A program made the position numbers and the translations under genes. This document shows positions 55,583 through 63,943 of a DNA stretch of 64,000 nucleotides, piece after piece. This stretch comes from Methanomicrobia archaeon (GTDB lineage: Archaea; Halobacteriota; Bog-38; Methanoflorentales; Methanoflorentaceae): assembly GCA_015660915.1 (NCBI GenBank), contig JACTTZ010000007.1, forward strand, positions 28,604-92,603. The letters are read 5' to 3'. The notes under the pieces are model-generated. The model did not search any database and had not been told where the DNA came from. It was given only the letters and a program-made list of their open reading frames with translations. The number at the start of each line of letters is the position of its first letter. Position 1 is the first letter of the stretch.

Positions 55583-55916
55583 TCATTTTAACGTCTCTTG
55601 AGCCATTATCTCGAGATGGTGGTGAAGCATTGCAGGATCTACTACGTCTAGAACATAAATTACCTTCTTTTGCCCTCTGTCCTCTATAATCAGCCGGTCT
55701 CCTGATCTGATCCTCCTCAGCTGCTGTAAATATCTTGTAAATCTTAGTTGAAGTTGCAAGATCCATCTGTTGCGGTTGGATATTGCACGACATTGTTGGG
55801 TTAATCATTTGCCACTCGTCGATAGCGCCTCCTTTATTACCAGACACGTTTTTCTTGCGCTCTACGACAGCCTTGTTCGTCAGCAGTTCTTTTGGCAATT
55901 TTCCGATCCCATTCAT
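55583..55916 (-). pseudogene. Phage head-tail adaptor-like gene, frameshifted
   Basis: From ATG 55916 (GAAGGGAG upstream) the frame reads MNGIGKLPKELLTNKAVVER, IDEWQMINPTMSCNIQPQQM and KIYKIFTAAEEDQIR. A frameshift near 55715 then moves the homology to another frame: GDRLIIEDRGQKKVIYVLDV, VDPAMLHHHLEIMAQETLK, stop at 55583. The complete ~110-residue product has the pattern of head-tail connector/head-closure proteins of tailed viruses. It is a dead structural gene of a former provirus. Confidence 0.65.
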
Positions 55917-56091
55917 AATTAACTCCCTTCTTGTCAGAATGAAAAGCATTCATCTACTTAGGCATTGAGCAAGTTCGTCATGACAAGCTGTCTCATAATA
56001 GTTATATGCATGTAAACTTTGTCAGGACAATTGATAAAAAACCTTAGCAAATGCTTCACGCTTTAAATTTGAAATAAATAGCATATTGCTG

Positions 56092-56574
56092 TCAAAACAA
56101 AAATATCGACAAATACTTTTGCCGTGAGTGACTCATAACCGACAAAGCCCCAACAGACGCTTCTAGTGTGTCCGGTTGTAAAAAGAACGATGGGCTCGGC
56201 CGGATTCGGACCGGCGATCTCCGCCATGTCAAGGCGGGCAATTTGGCGCTTATTTTGGCGTTTTCCGATTTATTTGCACTTCGAGCAGCTTTGTTAGCAG
56301 GCGAAACAACAACAAGGAAGGCAAGTGCTCCGTCATGAACCGTTTGATAAATGCGCGTCGACAGTCCTGCAAGCTTTGAAAACGTATGGGGCAAGCGAAT
56401 CGTCGGATAGTCGTAACCCGCTTTTGCGTGTTGGAGTGAGATTTTGCTGCGGTGAATCTCCAGCAGCGCTGATTCTGGCGAGTCAATGAGTGTGTCCCCC
56501 AATTGATTAGCAGCTAGCATAACTAGCACATGATCTGCGCTACAATAGATGGTTGTGATCATGTCCCACGACAT
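56092..56574 (-). CDS. int(N)-att ORF, copy C
   Basis: The ORF contains the shared domain [56 protein letters not shown], a variable ~20-residue linker (SANKSENAKISAKLP), and the tRNA-encoded [14 protein letters not shown]. After the att it runs 30 codons to a stop without integrase homology. It is therefore an int(N) half of an SSV-type integrase. Homology to copy D starts at MLAANQ, so the true start is probably the internal ATG near 56520. Confidence 0.65.
   Translation of the reverse strand: MSWDMITTIYCSADHVLVMLAANQLGDTLIDSPESALLEIHRSKISLQHAKAGYDYPTIRLPHTFSKLAGLSTRIYQTVHDGALAFLVVVSPANKAARSANKSENAKISAKLPALTWRRSPVRIRPSPSFFLQPDTLEASVGALSVMSHSRQKYLSIFLF
56191..56237 (-). repeat. tRNA-Val(GAC) 3' half, att copy C (best preserved)
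   Basis: All tRNA elements from the anticodon stem to the discriminator base are intact: CCGCC-TTGACAT-GGCGG, AGATC, GCCGG-TCCGAAT-CCGGC, CGAGCCC and A. The upstream anticodon strand pairs although it belongs to the integrase frame. The sequence ATCGTTCTTTTT just beyond is shared with copies D and E, showing that the common block extends past the tRNA end. Confidence 0.88.
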
Positions 56575-56696
56575 TTGCCAGTGGGGGAGGCAAAAAAAGC
56601 CCGGTTGAGCTAGATATGCACAGTAGTTTATTTACATAATGCCCAACATAAATCATAGACTTCTGAATAGATGAATCTCGCGAAGAGATCGCAAAG

Positions 56697-57737
56697 ATGG
56701 CACACGACGTATTCATCTCCTACGCAAATGAAGACAAAATTGTTGCCTACTCCGTGTGCGTAAACCTCGAGGAACGCCGCATACGGTGTTGGATCGCCCC
56801 GCGAGACGTATCGCCGGGCGTTTATTATGCTCAAGCGATTATTAAAGCTATCAAAGAAAGCCGCGCAATGGCGCTTATCTTCTCGTCCAATGCTAATAAA
56901 TCTCAACACGTTGTGCGAGAAGCAGAGCAAGCAGTCCGCGCAGGCATCCCTATTATCCCGTTCAGAATTGACACTTCTAGTCCTGAAGAAACGTTGAATT
57001 ACTACATCGGACCGCAGCACTGGCTCGACGCAGCGACACCGCCACTTGAAGCGCACGTTAAGCGACTTGGAGATGCTATCGAACTTCTGCTCAAAACGTC
57101 TACTGAGCATTTGGCTGCGGATGAGATTGCGAGTTCTGGACCAAGTGGCGCCCAAGTGCTTGGGGCAACCACGCCACCCGAAGGCGGCGTCAGCACGGGC
57201 GCGAGCGAAGAGTTAGGGAGAGAAATAAAGCCTCGTGCTCGAACTGGTCGAGTTTGGCTGAGAAGACCGCGATCGCGCATAGTAGCAGGAGCTCTCGCTG
57301 CGGCGATTGTGATTATGCTAGTGGCGGCCGGCTTCGCGTTTCTTAATCCTCTAAATCCCTCCGGTCCCTCTGCCACGTCACCGCCTGGAGTGAGTTCGGG
57401 GAGACCGGCGGTGTTGGGAGCTGGCACGTTAGTGCTTACCGCCTCAGACTACGTTAGTCCAAATTCCACGCTCACACGAGGGGATAATATGACCGTGCAG
57501 CTCTACCAGAGTGGGACGTTCCTTAGAAAGGACAAGACGGGCGAAATGACGGGGTCATACACGCTCTCCGCGCCTTACAGCGAGAGTAATGCGTACGACC
57601 TCCTTCTAAGCTTTCCCGACGGAACATCCAACCTGGTTAACCTTCAGCAAAGCGGCGGATTTTCTTGGTTGGAGGGGAATGGGACTACTCTCTACTCAGG
57701 TCAATTCACTTGGTCCACTCCGTTCAAATCAACGTGA
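56697..57737 (+). CDS. TIR-domain protein with membrane helix and exported C-terminal domain
   Basis: The 346-residue protein has an N-terminal TIR domain (residues 1-~135: HDVFISYANEDK, RIRCWIAPRDVSPG, and VVREAEQAV with the likely NAD-cleaving glutamate at about 75), a Pro/Ser linker, one membrane helix (~195-216), and a C-terminal ~100-residue beta-rich domain with several N-x-S/T sequons. The layout implies a cytoplasmic TIR effector coupled to an outside sensor. TIR enzymes in immunity degrade NAD+ or make signalling nucleotides. The gene sits in a 2.2 kb segment bounded by att copies C and D, with one other gene. Confidence 0.85.
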   Translation: MAHDVFISYANEDKIVAYSVCVNLEERRIRCWIAPRDVSPGVYYAQAIIKAIKESRAMALIFSSNANKSQHVVREAEQAVRAGIPIIPFRIDTSSPEETLNYYIGPQHWLDAATPPLEAHVKRLGDAIELLLKTSTEHLAADEIASSGPSGAQVLGATTPPEGGVSTGASEELGREIKPRARTGRVWLRRPRSRIVAGALAAAIVIMLVAAGFAFLNPLNPSGPSATSPPGVSSGRPAVLGAGTLVLTASDYVSPNSTLTRGDNMTVQLYQSGTFLRKDKTGEMTGSYTLSAPYSESNAYDLLLSFPDGTSNLVNLQQSGGFSWLEGNGTTLYSGQFTWSTPFKST

Positions 57738-57858
57738 GCTTACCTATGAATGGAAGTTAAGAGCACATATGGCAGCAGCGGATTGGGACCGGGCACTAAA
57801 ACACACGTCTCACATTTTGCAAAGAGACGCTCAGAGCGTGGGCGGGAGGTATTGAAAC

Positions 57859-58347
57859 TTGACCCAACAAGAGTCGAAGGATAATCCTGATACAGAGACC
57901 GCGATGCTCCTTGAGCAGTACAAGCTCTACGTCCAGATGGCAGACAAGATCAGCGACCGGCGGGCCGATGCGAACAGGTTCTTCATCTCGCTGTTGACCG
58001 GTCTGCTCGCGCTGCTGTCGATCGCCATTCAGTTCCGTGGCGCAGCTGCCCTGCAACAAGCTGTACTCTTAATCGTCGGCGTTGTTGGCGTCCTGTTGTG
58101 TTACACGTGGTACATCACGATCCGGTCGTACCGGCAGCTCAACTCAGGAAAGTTCAAGGTCGTTCACGAGGTTGAGAAGCGGCTGCCCTTTGCGTTTTAC
58201 GACGTTGAGTGGGACTGCCTCGGGCGGGGCGAAAACCCAAAGCTGTATACCCCGCTTACTCACGTTGAGCAGTACATTCCCATCCTCTTTGGCATCCTCT
58301 ACGTGTTGTTATTGGTGGGAGGCGTATACCTGCTGATCACACGCTAG
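57859..58347 (+). CDS. Small membrane protein, RipA-like octameric family
   Basis: The 162-residue protein has three hydrophobic regions (about residues 45-62, 68-88 and 140-160). Conserved soluble parts are EQYKLYVQMADKISDRRADA, SGKFKVVHEVEKRLPFAFYD and ENPKLYTPLTHVE. I recall this pattern from the family named RipA-like octameric membrane protein, often found in accessory islands. TTG 57859 follows GGGAGGT by nine bases. It is directly downstream of the TIR gene and could be its membrane partner; that link is inferred from the shared cassette. Confidence 0.65.
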   Translation: MTQQESKDNPDTETAMLLEQYKLYVQMADKISDRRADANRFFISLLTGLLALLSIAIQFRGAAALQQAVLLIVGVVGVLLCYTWYITIRSYRQLNSGKFKVVHEVEKRLPFAFYDVEWDCLGRGENPKLYTPLTHVEQYIPILFGILYVLLLVGGVYLLITR

Positions 58348-58819
58348 CGTGTTTTCGTAAGTTGCACAGCGAGGTGGGCGCCATAATTTTCGCAGCCGAT
58401 TGGAAAAAGAACAATGGGCTCGGCCGGATTTGAACCGGCGACCTCCGCCATGTCAAGGTGGAGGATTTGGAATCTGAGGTTTTTCCTGTAGGCGAAATTA
58501 CCACGAGAAAAGCTAGCGCTCCTTCGTGAACGGTCTGATAAACTCGTGTGGATAATCCGGCTAGTTTTGAAAATACGTGCGGTAACCGTATTATTGGGTA
58601 ACTGTAACCTTCCTTTGCGCAGTGGAGCGAGATTTTACTGCGATTGATCTCTAATAGCTCGTGTTTTGGCATCGCAACATCAGAAAAAAGATTCGGGTAA
58701 TTTTCAGCCTCTAGCATAGTGCTAAATGACGCTAGTGGAATGCATTTAATACTTGTGATTAGCCGTAGCGACTCTGTAAACCGCGTCCACTCCCTTATGA
58801 AAATCGGCTCAAGGAACAA
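58337..58819 (-). CDS. int(N)-att ORF, copy D
   Basis: The ORF carries [56 protein letters not shown] and then the tRNA-encoded [14 protein letters not shown], continuing PLFFFQSAAK. This last stretch matches [10 protein letters not shown] in copy E, so a few codons of the downstream int half remain. The likely start is the internal ATG before LEAENYPN (near 58714). It is a remnant of an SSV-type integrase. It overlaps the end of the RipA-like gene on the other strand by 11 bases. Confidence 0.65.
   Translation of the reverse strand: MFLEPIFIREWTRFTESLRLITSIKCIPLASFSTMLEAENYPNLFSDVAMPKHELLEINRSKISLHCAKEGYSYPIIRLPHVFSKLAGLSTRVYQTVHEGALAFLVVISPTGKTSDSKSSTLTWRRSPVQIRPSPLFFFQSAAKIMAPTSLCNLRKHASV
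58415..58461 (-). repeat. tRNA-Val(GAC) 3' half, att copy D
   Basis: Minus-strand sequence: CCACC-TTGACAT-GGCGG, AGGTC, GCCGG-TTCAAAT-CCGGC, CGAGCCC, A. The T loop is the canonical TTCAAAT, unlike TCCGAAT in the other copies. Same orientation as B, C and E. Confidence 0.86.
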
Positions 58820-59691
58820 TTTAGGATGAAGTGAGACGGTTCGAGCTCAATCGGATCAATCAAACAAGAACTATATTCTCACCCACAGGATGCCAGGGGT
58901 CGGCTGGCGATTTTACAAATACTCCTTACCTGAACAAATCTACGATGTGTATATGAAGAGCGAGGGGGTTGTAAGCTTTGATTCTTGAACCCTTTTGCTT
59001 GTGATGTATTTGACAACTTTAAAACGCAAGCTTTACCTTTGAAGGGCATGCGGGAGACACTCTGCCTTGCCGCACGTGCCTTTTGAATGTGATGGCTTGA
59101 TTTTTTTCGAGGTGCTATGCCCCGTTCACCTATTTCTGTAGTTATATCCATGCATCGACCGTCGTTAGAGGTGTCTGCTGGATATCATACGCGAACATTG
59201 CAGATCAAAAGGAATATTAAGAATCTATCTTTACCTTGGATAAGCTTATAACTCAACAGGATACTTTTAGAACAGCTGCTAAACGGATACGGGACACCCG
59301 CCGTCAAACCGACCCCCGAATTTCCGATCCCGATGGCCGGGGTAGGGGCAGTGACTATTGTGTTCGGCGGCGTTTACGCTGTATTGAGAAAGACACTTTA
59401 GGAGGGACGCACGTCTCTCCTTTTACCTTTTAAACCCCCATCTTACGACAAATACTCTTGTGGGAAGCCGCAGCTCGTTCCGCCAAGGACTCAAGTTTTT
59501 GTGGACCGACGACGAGAGTGCATCTCTGGAGGCGTCGATGTGAGTCCCCCAATAGCATCCGCTAGGCAGGTTGCTACGAGTTGCCGGTCTGTCCACTCGA
59601 ACCCAGCACACTAACATCGGCGGATGTTCGATCGCACCAGTTGTTGAGGGGTCTATGTTGCCGACTAACCGTCTTTGTGCAACCGCTTGCG
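58820..59691. other. About 870 bases without a supportable gene
   Basis: Only short frames without ribosome binding sites are found. No tRNA, transposase scrap or repeat was recognised. It lies inside the segment between att copies D and E and separates int(N) copy D from the lipoprotein gene. Confidence 0.35.
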
Positions 59692-60264
59692 CTACGTGAG
59701 CTGGAGCGAATTAATCATCTGCTGCGCGGTGCCTACGTAGGTGTCATAGCTGCTCGCTGGAGCTGTATAGACGATCTGGTAGAGGGTGCTGCCTTTGAGA
59801 ATCCAAATCTCAAGGACTTTCATCTGCACGCCGTTTAGGGGCATCGTCCACACTATCTGAGTGGCGGGAAGCCCTGCGACTGTGGTGTTCGTTGTCGAAA
59901 GAATTGAGGTGTTTCCTGCAACTGACGTAAACGCCGAAGCGTTCGATTCGTTCAAGCTTTTGACTAGAGATGTTACAAGGTTCATTCCTTGCGCGACGTT
60001 CTCAGACGTGGTGTTCGGGATTACCGACACTTCAAGGCTAGTCAAGTTGTCAGGCGCCGTAAAGTTGACAGTTGTGTTGTCAGGCGACTGATAAGATTTC
60101 GTCCAGTTCGAGGCGTAGTTGATCGAGTACCCTTTCGTGCTGTTGTAGGTGTTTGTCAGCGAGATCGAAGACGTCGTGTTAGTCTGGTTGGACGTGCAGC
60201 CGGCAGCAACAACCGAAAAGATCATTGCCGCGGCGACGAGCAGCAACACTATTTTGTTGACCAT
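59692..60264 (-). CDS. Surface lipoprotein, PsbP-like
   Basis: The 190-residue protein has a lipoprotein signal peptide with cleavage before cysteine in VVAAGC (about residue 23), a Thr/Ser/Asn-rich linker, and a domain like PsbP/DUF-type proteins (STKGYSINYASNWTKS, then GLPATQIVWTMPLNGVQMKV, ending AQQMINSLQL). Many N-x-S/T sequons suit an archaeal glycosylated surface protein. GAAAGG immediately precedes the ATG. It is the only intact gene in the D-E segment, and a defence role is not apparent. Confidence 0.75.
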   Translation of the reverse strand: MVNKIVLLLVAAAMIFSVVAAGCTSNQTNTTSSISLTNTYNSTKGYSINYASNWTKSYQSPDNTTVNFTAPDNLTSLEVSVIPNTTSENVAQGMNLVTSLVKSLNESNASAFTSVAGNTSILSTTNTTVAGLPATQIVWTMPLNGVQMKVLEIWILKGSTLYQIVYTAPASSYDTYVGTAQQMINSLQLT

Positions 60265-60796
60265 CCTTTCTTCGTATGCGGATACCCCTCTTAGCTTTTG
60301 TGATCTGGACGTGCGGCAGGACGGGTATCGAGATGGCTCCCTGGCTTTCAGTTACCAACCAAAGTATCTCCTCGCGCGTTGTGACCTGCCTCTTCACCAT
60401 TCGCGGGGCCATAGAAGGTCTCGTAGACTAAGAGATTGAAAATTGAGCCTTTACGCAACGAAGGTGGGGCCTTCGAATCGCCTCACGCCCATCATTTTTA
60501 GCGAATTGGGGCCCATCAGCTATGGCGGAGGTCGATTCAAAACGCTGACCAAAGCTGCATAGCTCTAACCTAGAGTCGGATCGAGATTTGTTGGGGGAAG
60601 ATCGACACAAGAACGGATGACTCTAAGTCAGACGAACATCTTCCGCCCAACACGCCAGTAATCGAGGAGGTGTCGCTGGCTAGCTCTTCCTCGAAAAGCG
60701 GCACGATCAGCGACTCCTCCTTTTCCCATCTCAACGATTGCGCCCTTTAGGGGCTTTGTTTGCGGATTTTCCAGGCAGTTATTAACGTGCTGCCCT
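60265..60796. other. Spacer without a gene
   Basis: About 530 bases. A weak resemblance to the tRNA-Val fragment (ATGGCGGAGGTCGATTCAAA at about 60522) is noted but lacks the anticodon loop. No coding frame is convincing. Confidence 0.3.
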
Positions 60797-61963
60797 TTAT
60801 GGTAGGCCGCCGATCGCAGTCCACGCTCCCCAACCTTGGTTGTAGGGTCTCTGCCACAGGTTGTTATCGCTTCGTAGCACGAATACGTCCATCGAATTGG
60901 CCGATCGCGACGTCGCAGCGGGAGACGATGCCATCGCATCGCCGAGGCTGCCCCAGCCTGTCCATCTGCTGCCGTCCCACGCCCTGTGCCAGATGTTGTT
61001 GTCTGTGCCGATGACAAAAACGTCGAGGCGACCTGGGCCCCACGAACACACCGCGGGACCGGTGTTGGGAGCGAGCTGCCCGCCGAGCGACTCCCAGACA
61101 TCCCTCGCAGACCGCGTAATCCAATCTACCGATCTGGGGGACACGCGCGCTTTGCGATGCTCGACAAAGCGTTCAAGGTCGGATTGGGAGAAGTGAAGTG
61201 TGGGTTGGGCGTCCGTATTCGAATCGACTTTCGGGCTTTTCAAGGGCTGGGAATGGACATCCCGCGGTTTCAGTGCGCGAATCCCTTTGTCGGAGTCTTG
61301 AATGGCTCTTATGGCGTCGATATCAATTGCTTTGAAATCTTTGACATCTCTCCGCAAATCCTCGTCCGAAACGTCTTCGTCTATAAGATCTTCCGCGAGG
61401 TACTCTCGGCTGTGGAGCTTCCCGTCCAAACCCCGATGATAATGGACGTAGCTGCCGCCGAGGTCGACCACGTAGTCGTCTGCCTGTTCTTCTTTCCTCG
61501 TTTCATCGCCCTCAGCCGATGTTGGCAACTCTTCGGATGTTGCCAACTCTTCTTTCTTATCGTCTGACACGAAATTTTCCTCCGATTGGAAAAAGAACGA
61601 TGGGCTCGGCCGGATTCGGACCGGCGATCTCCGCCATGTCAAGACGGGTGATTTAGCGTTCTTAATGATATTTTCTGATATATCTGCACTTTTTTCTGCA
61701 GCTTTGTTAGGAGGCGAAACAACTACTAGAAAGGCAAGCGCTCCTTTGTGCACAGTTTGAAAGATTTGCGTCGATAGCCCTGCAAGCGCTGAGAACGTAT
61801 GCGGTAATCGTATCGTTGGGTAGGTATAATCTGCTTTTGCGTGATGTAGCGAGATTTTGCTGCGATGAATTTCGAGCAGCTCGTGATTTGGCATCGCGAC
61901 GTCAGGATGAATATCTGGATAATGATCAGCGGCTAATATAGTACGTGCGTAACCGCGCTGCAC
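60797..61963 (-). CDS. Unsplit SSV-type integrase N-terminal half fused to a PLL-type beta-propeller fragment (copy E)
   Basis: Residues ~24-83 are the shared int(N) domain ([38 protein letters not shown]). Residues ~107-120 are encoded by the tRNA-Val 3' half ([14 protein letters not shown]). An acidic linker follows, then a tyrosine-recombinase core-binding domain at ~258-295 ([20 protein letters not shown]). At WESLGG the frame switches to repeats of a PLL/tectonin-like lectin propeller ([20 protein letters not shown], then [18 protein letters not shown]), ending after about two repeats. The catalytic domain is absent, so the protein cannot recombine DNA. This copy proves the nature of the other four: the att lies inside an integrase gene. 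Confidence 0.75.
   Translation of the reverse strand: MQRGYARTILAADHYPDIHPDVAMPNHELLEIHRSKISLHHAKADYTYPTIRLPHTFSALAGLSTQIFQTVHKGALAFLVVVSPPNKAAEKSADISENIIKNAKSPVLTWRRSPVRIRPSPSFFFQSEENFVSDDKKEELATSEELPTSAEGDETRKEEQADDYVVDLGGSYVHYHRGLDGKLHSREYLAEDLIDEDVSDEDLRRDVKDFKAIDIDAIRAIQDSDKGIRALKPRDVHSQPLKSPKVDSNTDAQPTLHFSQSDLERFVEHRKARVSPRSVDWITRSARDVWESLGGQLAPNTGPAVCSWGPGRLDVFVIGTDNNIWHRAWDGSRWTGWGSLGDAMASSPAATSRSANSMDVFVLRSDNNLWQRPYNQGWGAWTAIGGLP
61601..61647 (-). repeat. tRNA-Val(GAC) 3' half, att copy E (inside an integrase reading frame)
   Basis: Minus-strand sequence: CCGTC-TTGACAT-GGCGG, AGATC, GCCGG-TCCGAAT-CCGGC, CGAGCCC, A. From the anticodon loop onward it is identical to copy C. It is flanked on both sides by integrase coding sequence, as in an attP or in the junction between tandem integrated elements. 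Confidence 0.86.
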
Positions 61964-62248
61964 ACTTAATCATTATGATTTGACCTCCTCGACTAGCATA
62001 GAACGAAGAAGAGCCCACCAAGAGAGGAGGCACCAGTTAAGCGGCTGTAACAAGGCGGTGGAAAAGGGAAGGGCGATCGAACGGACGTCCGATCGTTCGA
62101 ACGTATTCATTTTTTGACCATTTCATAGTTTGAACACCAAGCACAGTTTCTACGGTCACACGCAAACCGGAGCTTTTATCGTATCTTATGAATACAAAAA
62201 GTCCTGTTTAGTCGTTTTAACGGGCCCGCTGATTTCCTCTTTGTCAGG

Positions 62249-63943
62249 ATGTTCAAAATGCGTCGTCAAAAAACAAATGTAACCCAAAGGCACCCGATTG
62301 CATCCGATGTTCAAACAACGTTCCAGAGGACAGTCGCGCCGGGCGCAACACCTTCGACAGCGATTACTCTTCGTGAGGTCTCCAAATACAGCCAATACGG
62401 CTATGGAAACTGGAATTATGGTTCAGGTCTCCCCTACGAGAGGCGGCTGGATATCATGCCGGCTACGTACAATAGTTCAGCGGTTACTAAAAAAACAAAA
62501 CTTCTGAGTTTCTTTACCATCTCAGACATCCATATCACCGACAAAGAATCGCCCAATCAGTTGATCTATCTTCAACGCCTGCACCCCACATTGCCGGTTG
62601 GGGCCGCTCTACATTCAGGGATTATGCCATATACAACGCATGTTCTCGACGCCGCCGTCCAGACAGTCAACGCCCTGCACAAACAGAACCCGATTGATTT
62701 CGGCCTCTCTCTGGGCGACGCCTGCAATAGCACTCAATACAACGAACTCAGGTGGTTTATCGATGTCCTGGACGGCAAGGTGATTACCCCCAGCTCCGGC
62801 GCCCATCTCGGAGCCGATACCATCGATTATCAGAAACCTTATAAGGCGGCAGGGTTGGATAAGGCGATTCCCTGGTATCAGGCGCTCGGCAACCACGATC
62901 ATTTCTGGATCGGTTCAATCCCTGTGGACTATAGCCTGCGGGAGGACCTTCGGCAGTCCTACATCACCGATGAAGTCTTCGCCACTGGAGATGTCCTCAG
63001 CGACCCCAGAAAGATTAACAGCCGTGATTACTATATGGGCGTGCTCGATGGCTCGACCCCTTACGGTGACCTTATCAAGGCAGGACCCGTCGGAAATTTC
63101 AGCAGCGCTCCGAAGGTGGTAGCCGATCCCGATCGCCGTTCACTTTTGAGAACGGAGTGGATAAATGAATTTTTTAAGACGTCTTCAAGTCCTGTCGGTC
63201 ACGGTTTTAACTTGTCCGACGCCAATGATGGATTTGCCTGTTACAGTTTCGTGCCGAAGTCAACTGTCCCGATCAAGGTAATCGTGCTCGACGATACCCA
63301 AAAGGAAAACGACGGCTCCGCCGACTTCCACGGTCATGGCTTTCTGGACGAAGAGCGTTGGGCCTGGCTTAAAAAAGAACTTGCAGATGGCGACGCGGCA
63401 GGACAGCTCATGATCATCGCCGCGCACGTGCCGATCAACGTCGAAGTGACTGCGCCTAATTCCGAAATGGATTGGTGGCTCAATCCTCAAAATGCCGTAA
63501 CCCTGCCGAATCTGATTGCGGAACTTCATAGCCATCCGAACTTGATCATGTGGGTGTCCGGGCATCGTCACTTGAATACCGTTAAAGCCTTTGTATCGCC
63601 TGATCCGGTCAATGCGCCTGAAAAAGGCTTTTGGCAGGTTGAAACGCCGTCGCTCCGGGATTTCCCACAGCAGTTCCGGACTTTTGAGATTTACCTCAAC
63701 AGCGACGATACCATTTCCATCGTGACGACCGACGTTGACCCGGCAGTCAAAGAAGGTACGCCTGCGGCGACATCGCGTAAATATGCCATTGCGACAGCAC
63801 AGATCGTCAGGGCGTGGGATTTCACAACTAAGCATAATCCGACGAACGATCCAACCATCAAGCCCATGCCGACCGGTTCGTACAACGCAGAACTGGTGAA
63901 ACAGTTGAGCCCTGAAATGCGGGCCAAGATGCGGAACTATTGA
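62249..63943 (+). CDS. Metallophosphoesterase, TIGR03768-like
   Basis: The 564-residue enzyme has the calcineurin-type metal motifs SDIHIT, GDACNS, GNHDHFW, AAHVPIN and SGHRHLN in order. The long N-terminal extension (KYSQYGYGNWNYGSGLPYER) and the length fit the TIGR03768 group found in archaea and some bacteria; substrate is unknown. No signal peptide is obvious. The start may be ATG 62249 or the next ATG four codons on. It lies beyond att copy E and is not linked to the cassettes. The GC-rich codon use differs from the AT-rich NACHT gene at 34.7 kb. Confidence 0.85.
   Translation: MFKMRRQKTNVTQRHPIASDVQTTFQRTVAPGATPSTAITLREVSKYSQYGYGNWNYGSGLPYERRLDIMPATYNSSAVTKKTKLLSFFTISDIHITDKESPNQLIYLQRLHPTLPVGAALHSGIMPYTTHVLDAAVQTVNALHKQNPIDFGLSLGDACNSTQYNELRWFIDVLDGKVITPSSGAHLGADTIDYQKPYKAAGLDKAIPWYQALGNHDHFWIGSIPVDYSLREDLRQSYITDEVFATGDVLSDPRKINSRDYYMGVLDGSTPYGDLIKAGPVGNFSSAPKVVADPDRRSLLRTEWINEFFKTSSSPVGHGFNLSDANDGFACYSFVPKSTVPIKVIVLDDTQKENDGSADFHGHGFLDEERWAWLKKELADGDAAGQLMIIAAHVPINVEVTAPNSEMDWWLNPQNAVTLPNLIAELHSHPNLIMWVSGHRHLNTVKAFVSPDPVNAPEKGFWQVETPSLRDFPQQFRTFEIYLNSDDTISIVTTDVDPAVKEGTPAATSRKYAIATAQIVRAWDFTTKHNPTNDPTIKPMPTGSYNAELVKQLSPEMRAKMRNY

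Noticed and set aside
60500..60560. Possible sixth tRNA-Val 3' half (ATGGCGGAGGTCGATTCAAA)
   Set aside because: The GAC anticodon loop is missing and there is no T-stem partner or int(N) domain upstream. About 17 matching bases are too few to claim a copy.
62070..62105. Palindromic GGACGTCC with GATCG flanks before the metallophosphoesterase gene
   Set aside because: Only the 8-base centre is palindromic; the flanks are not symmetrical, and the distance to the gene gives no support for an operator.
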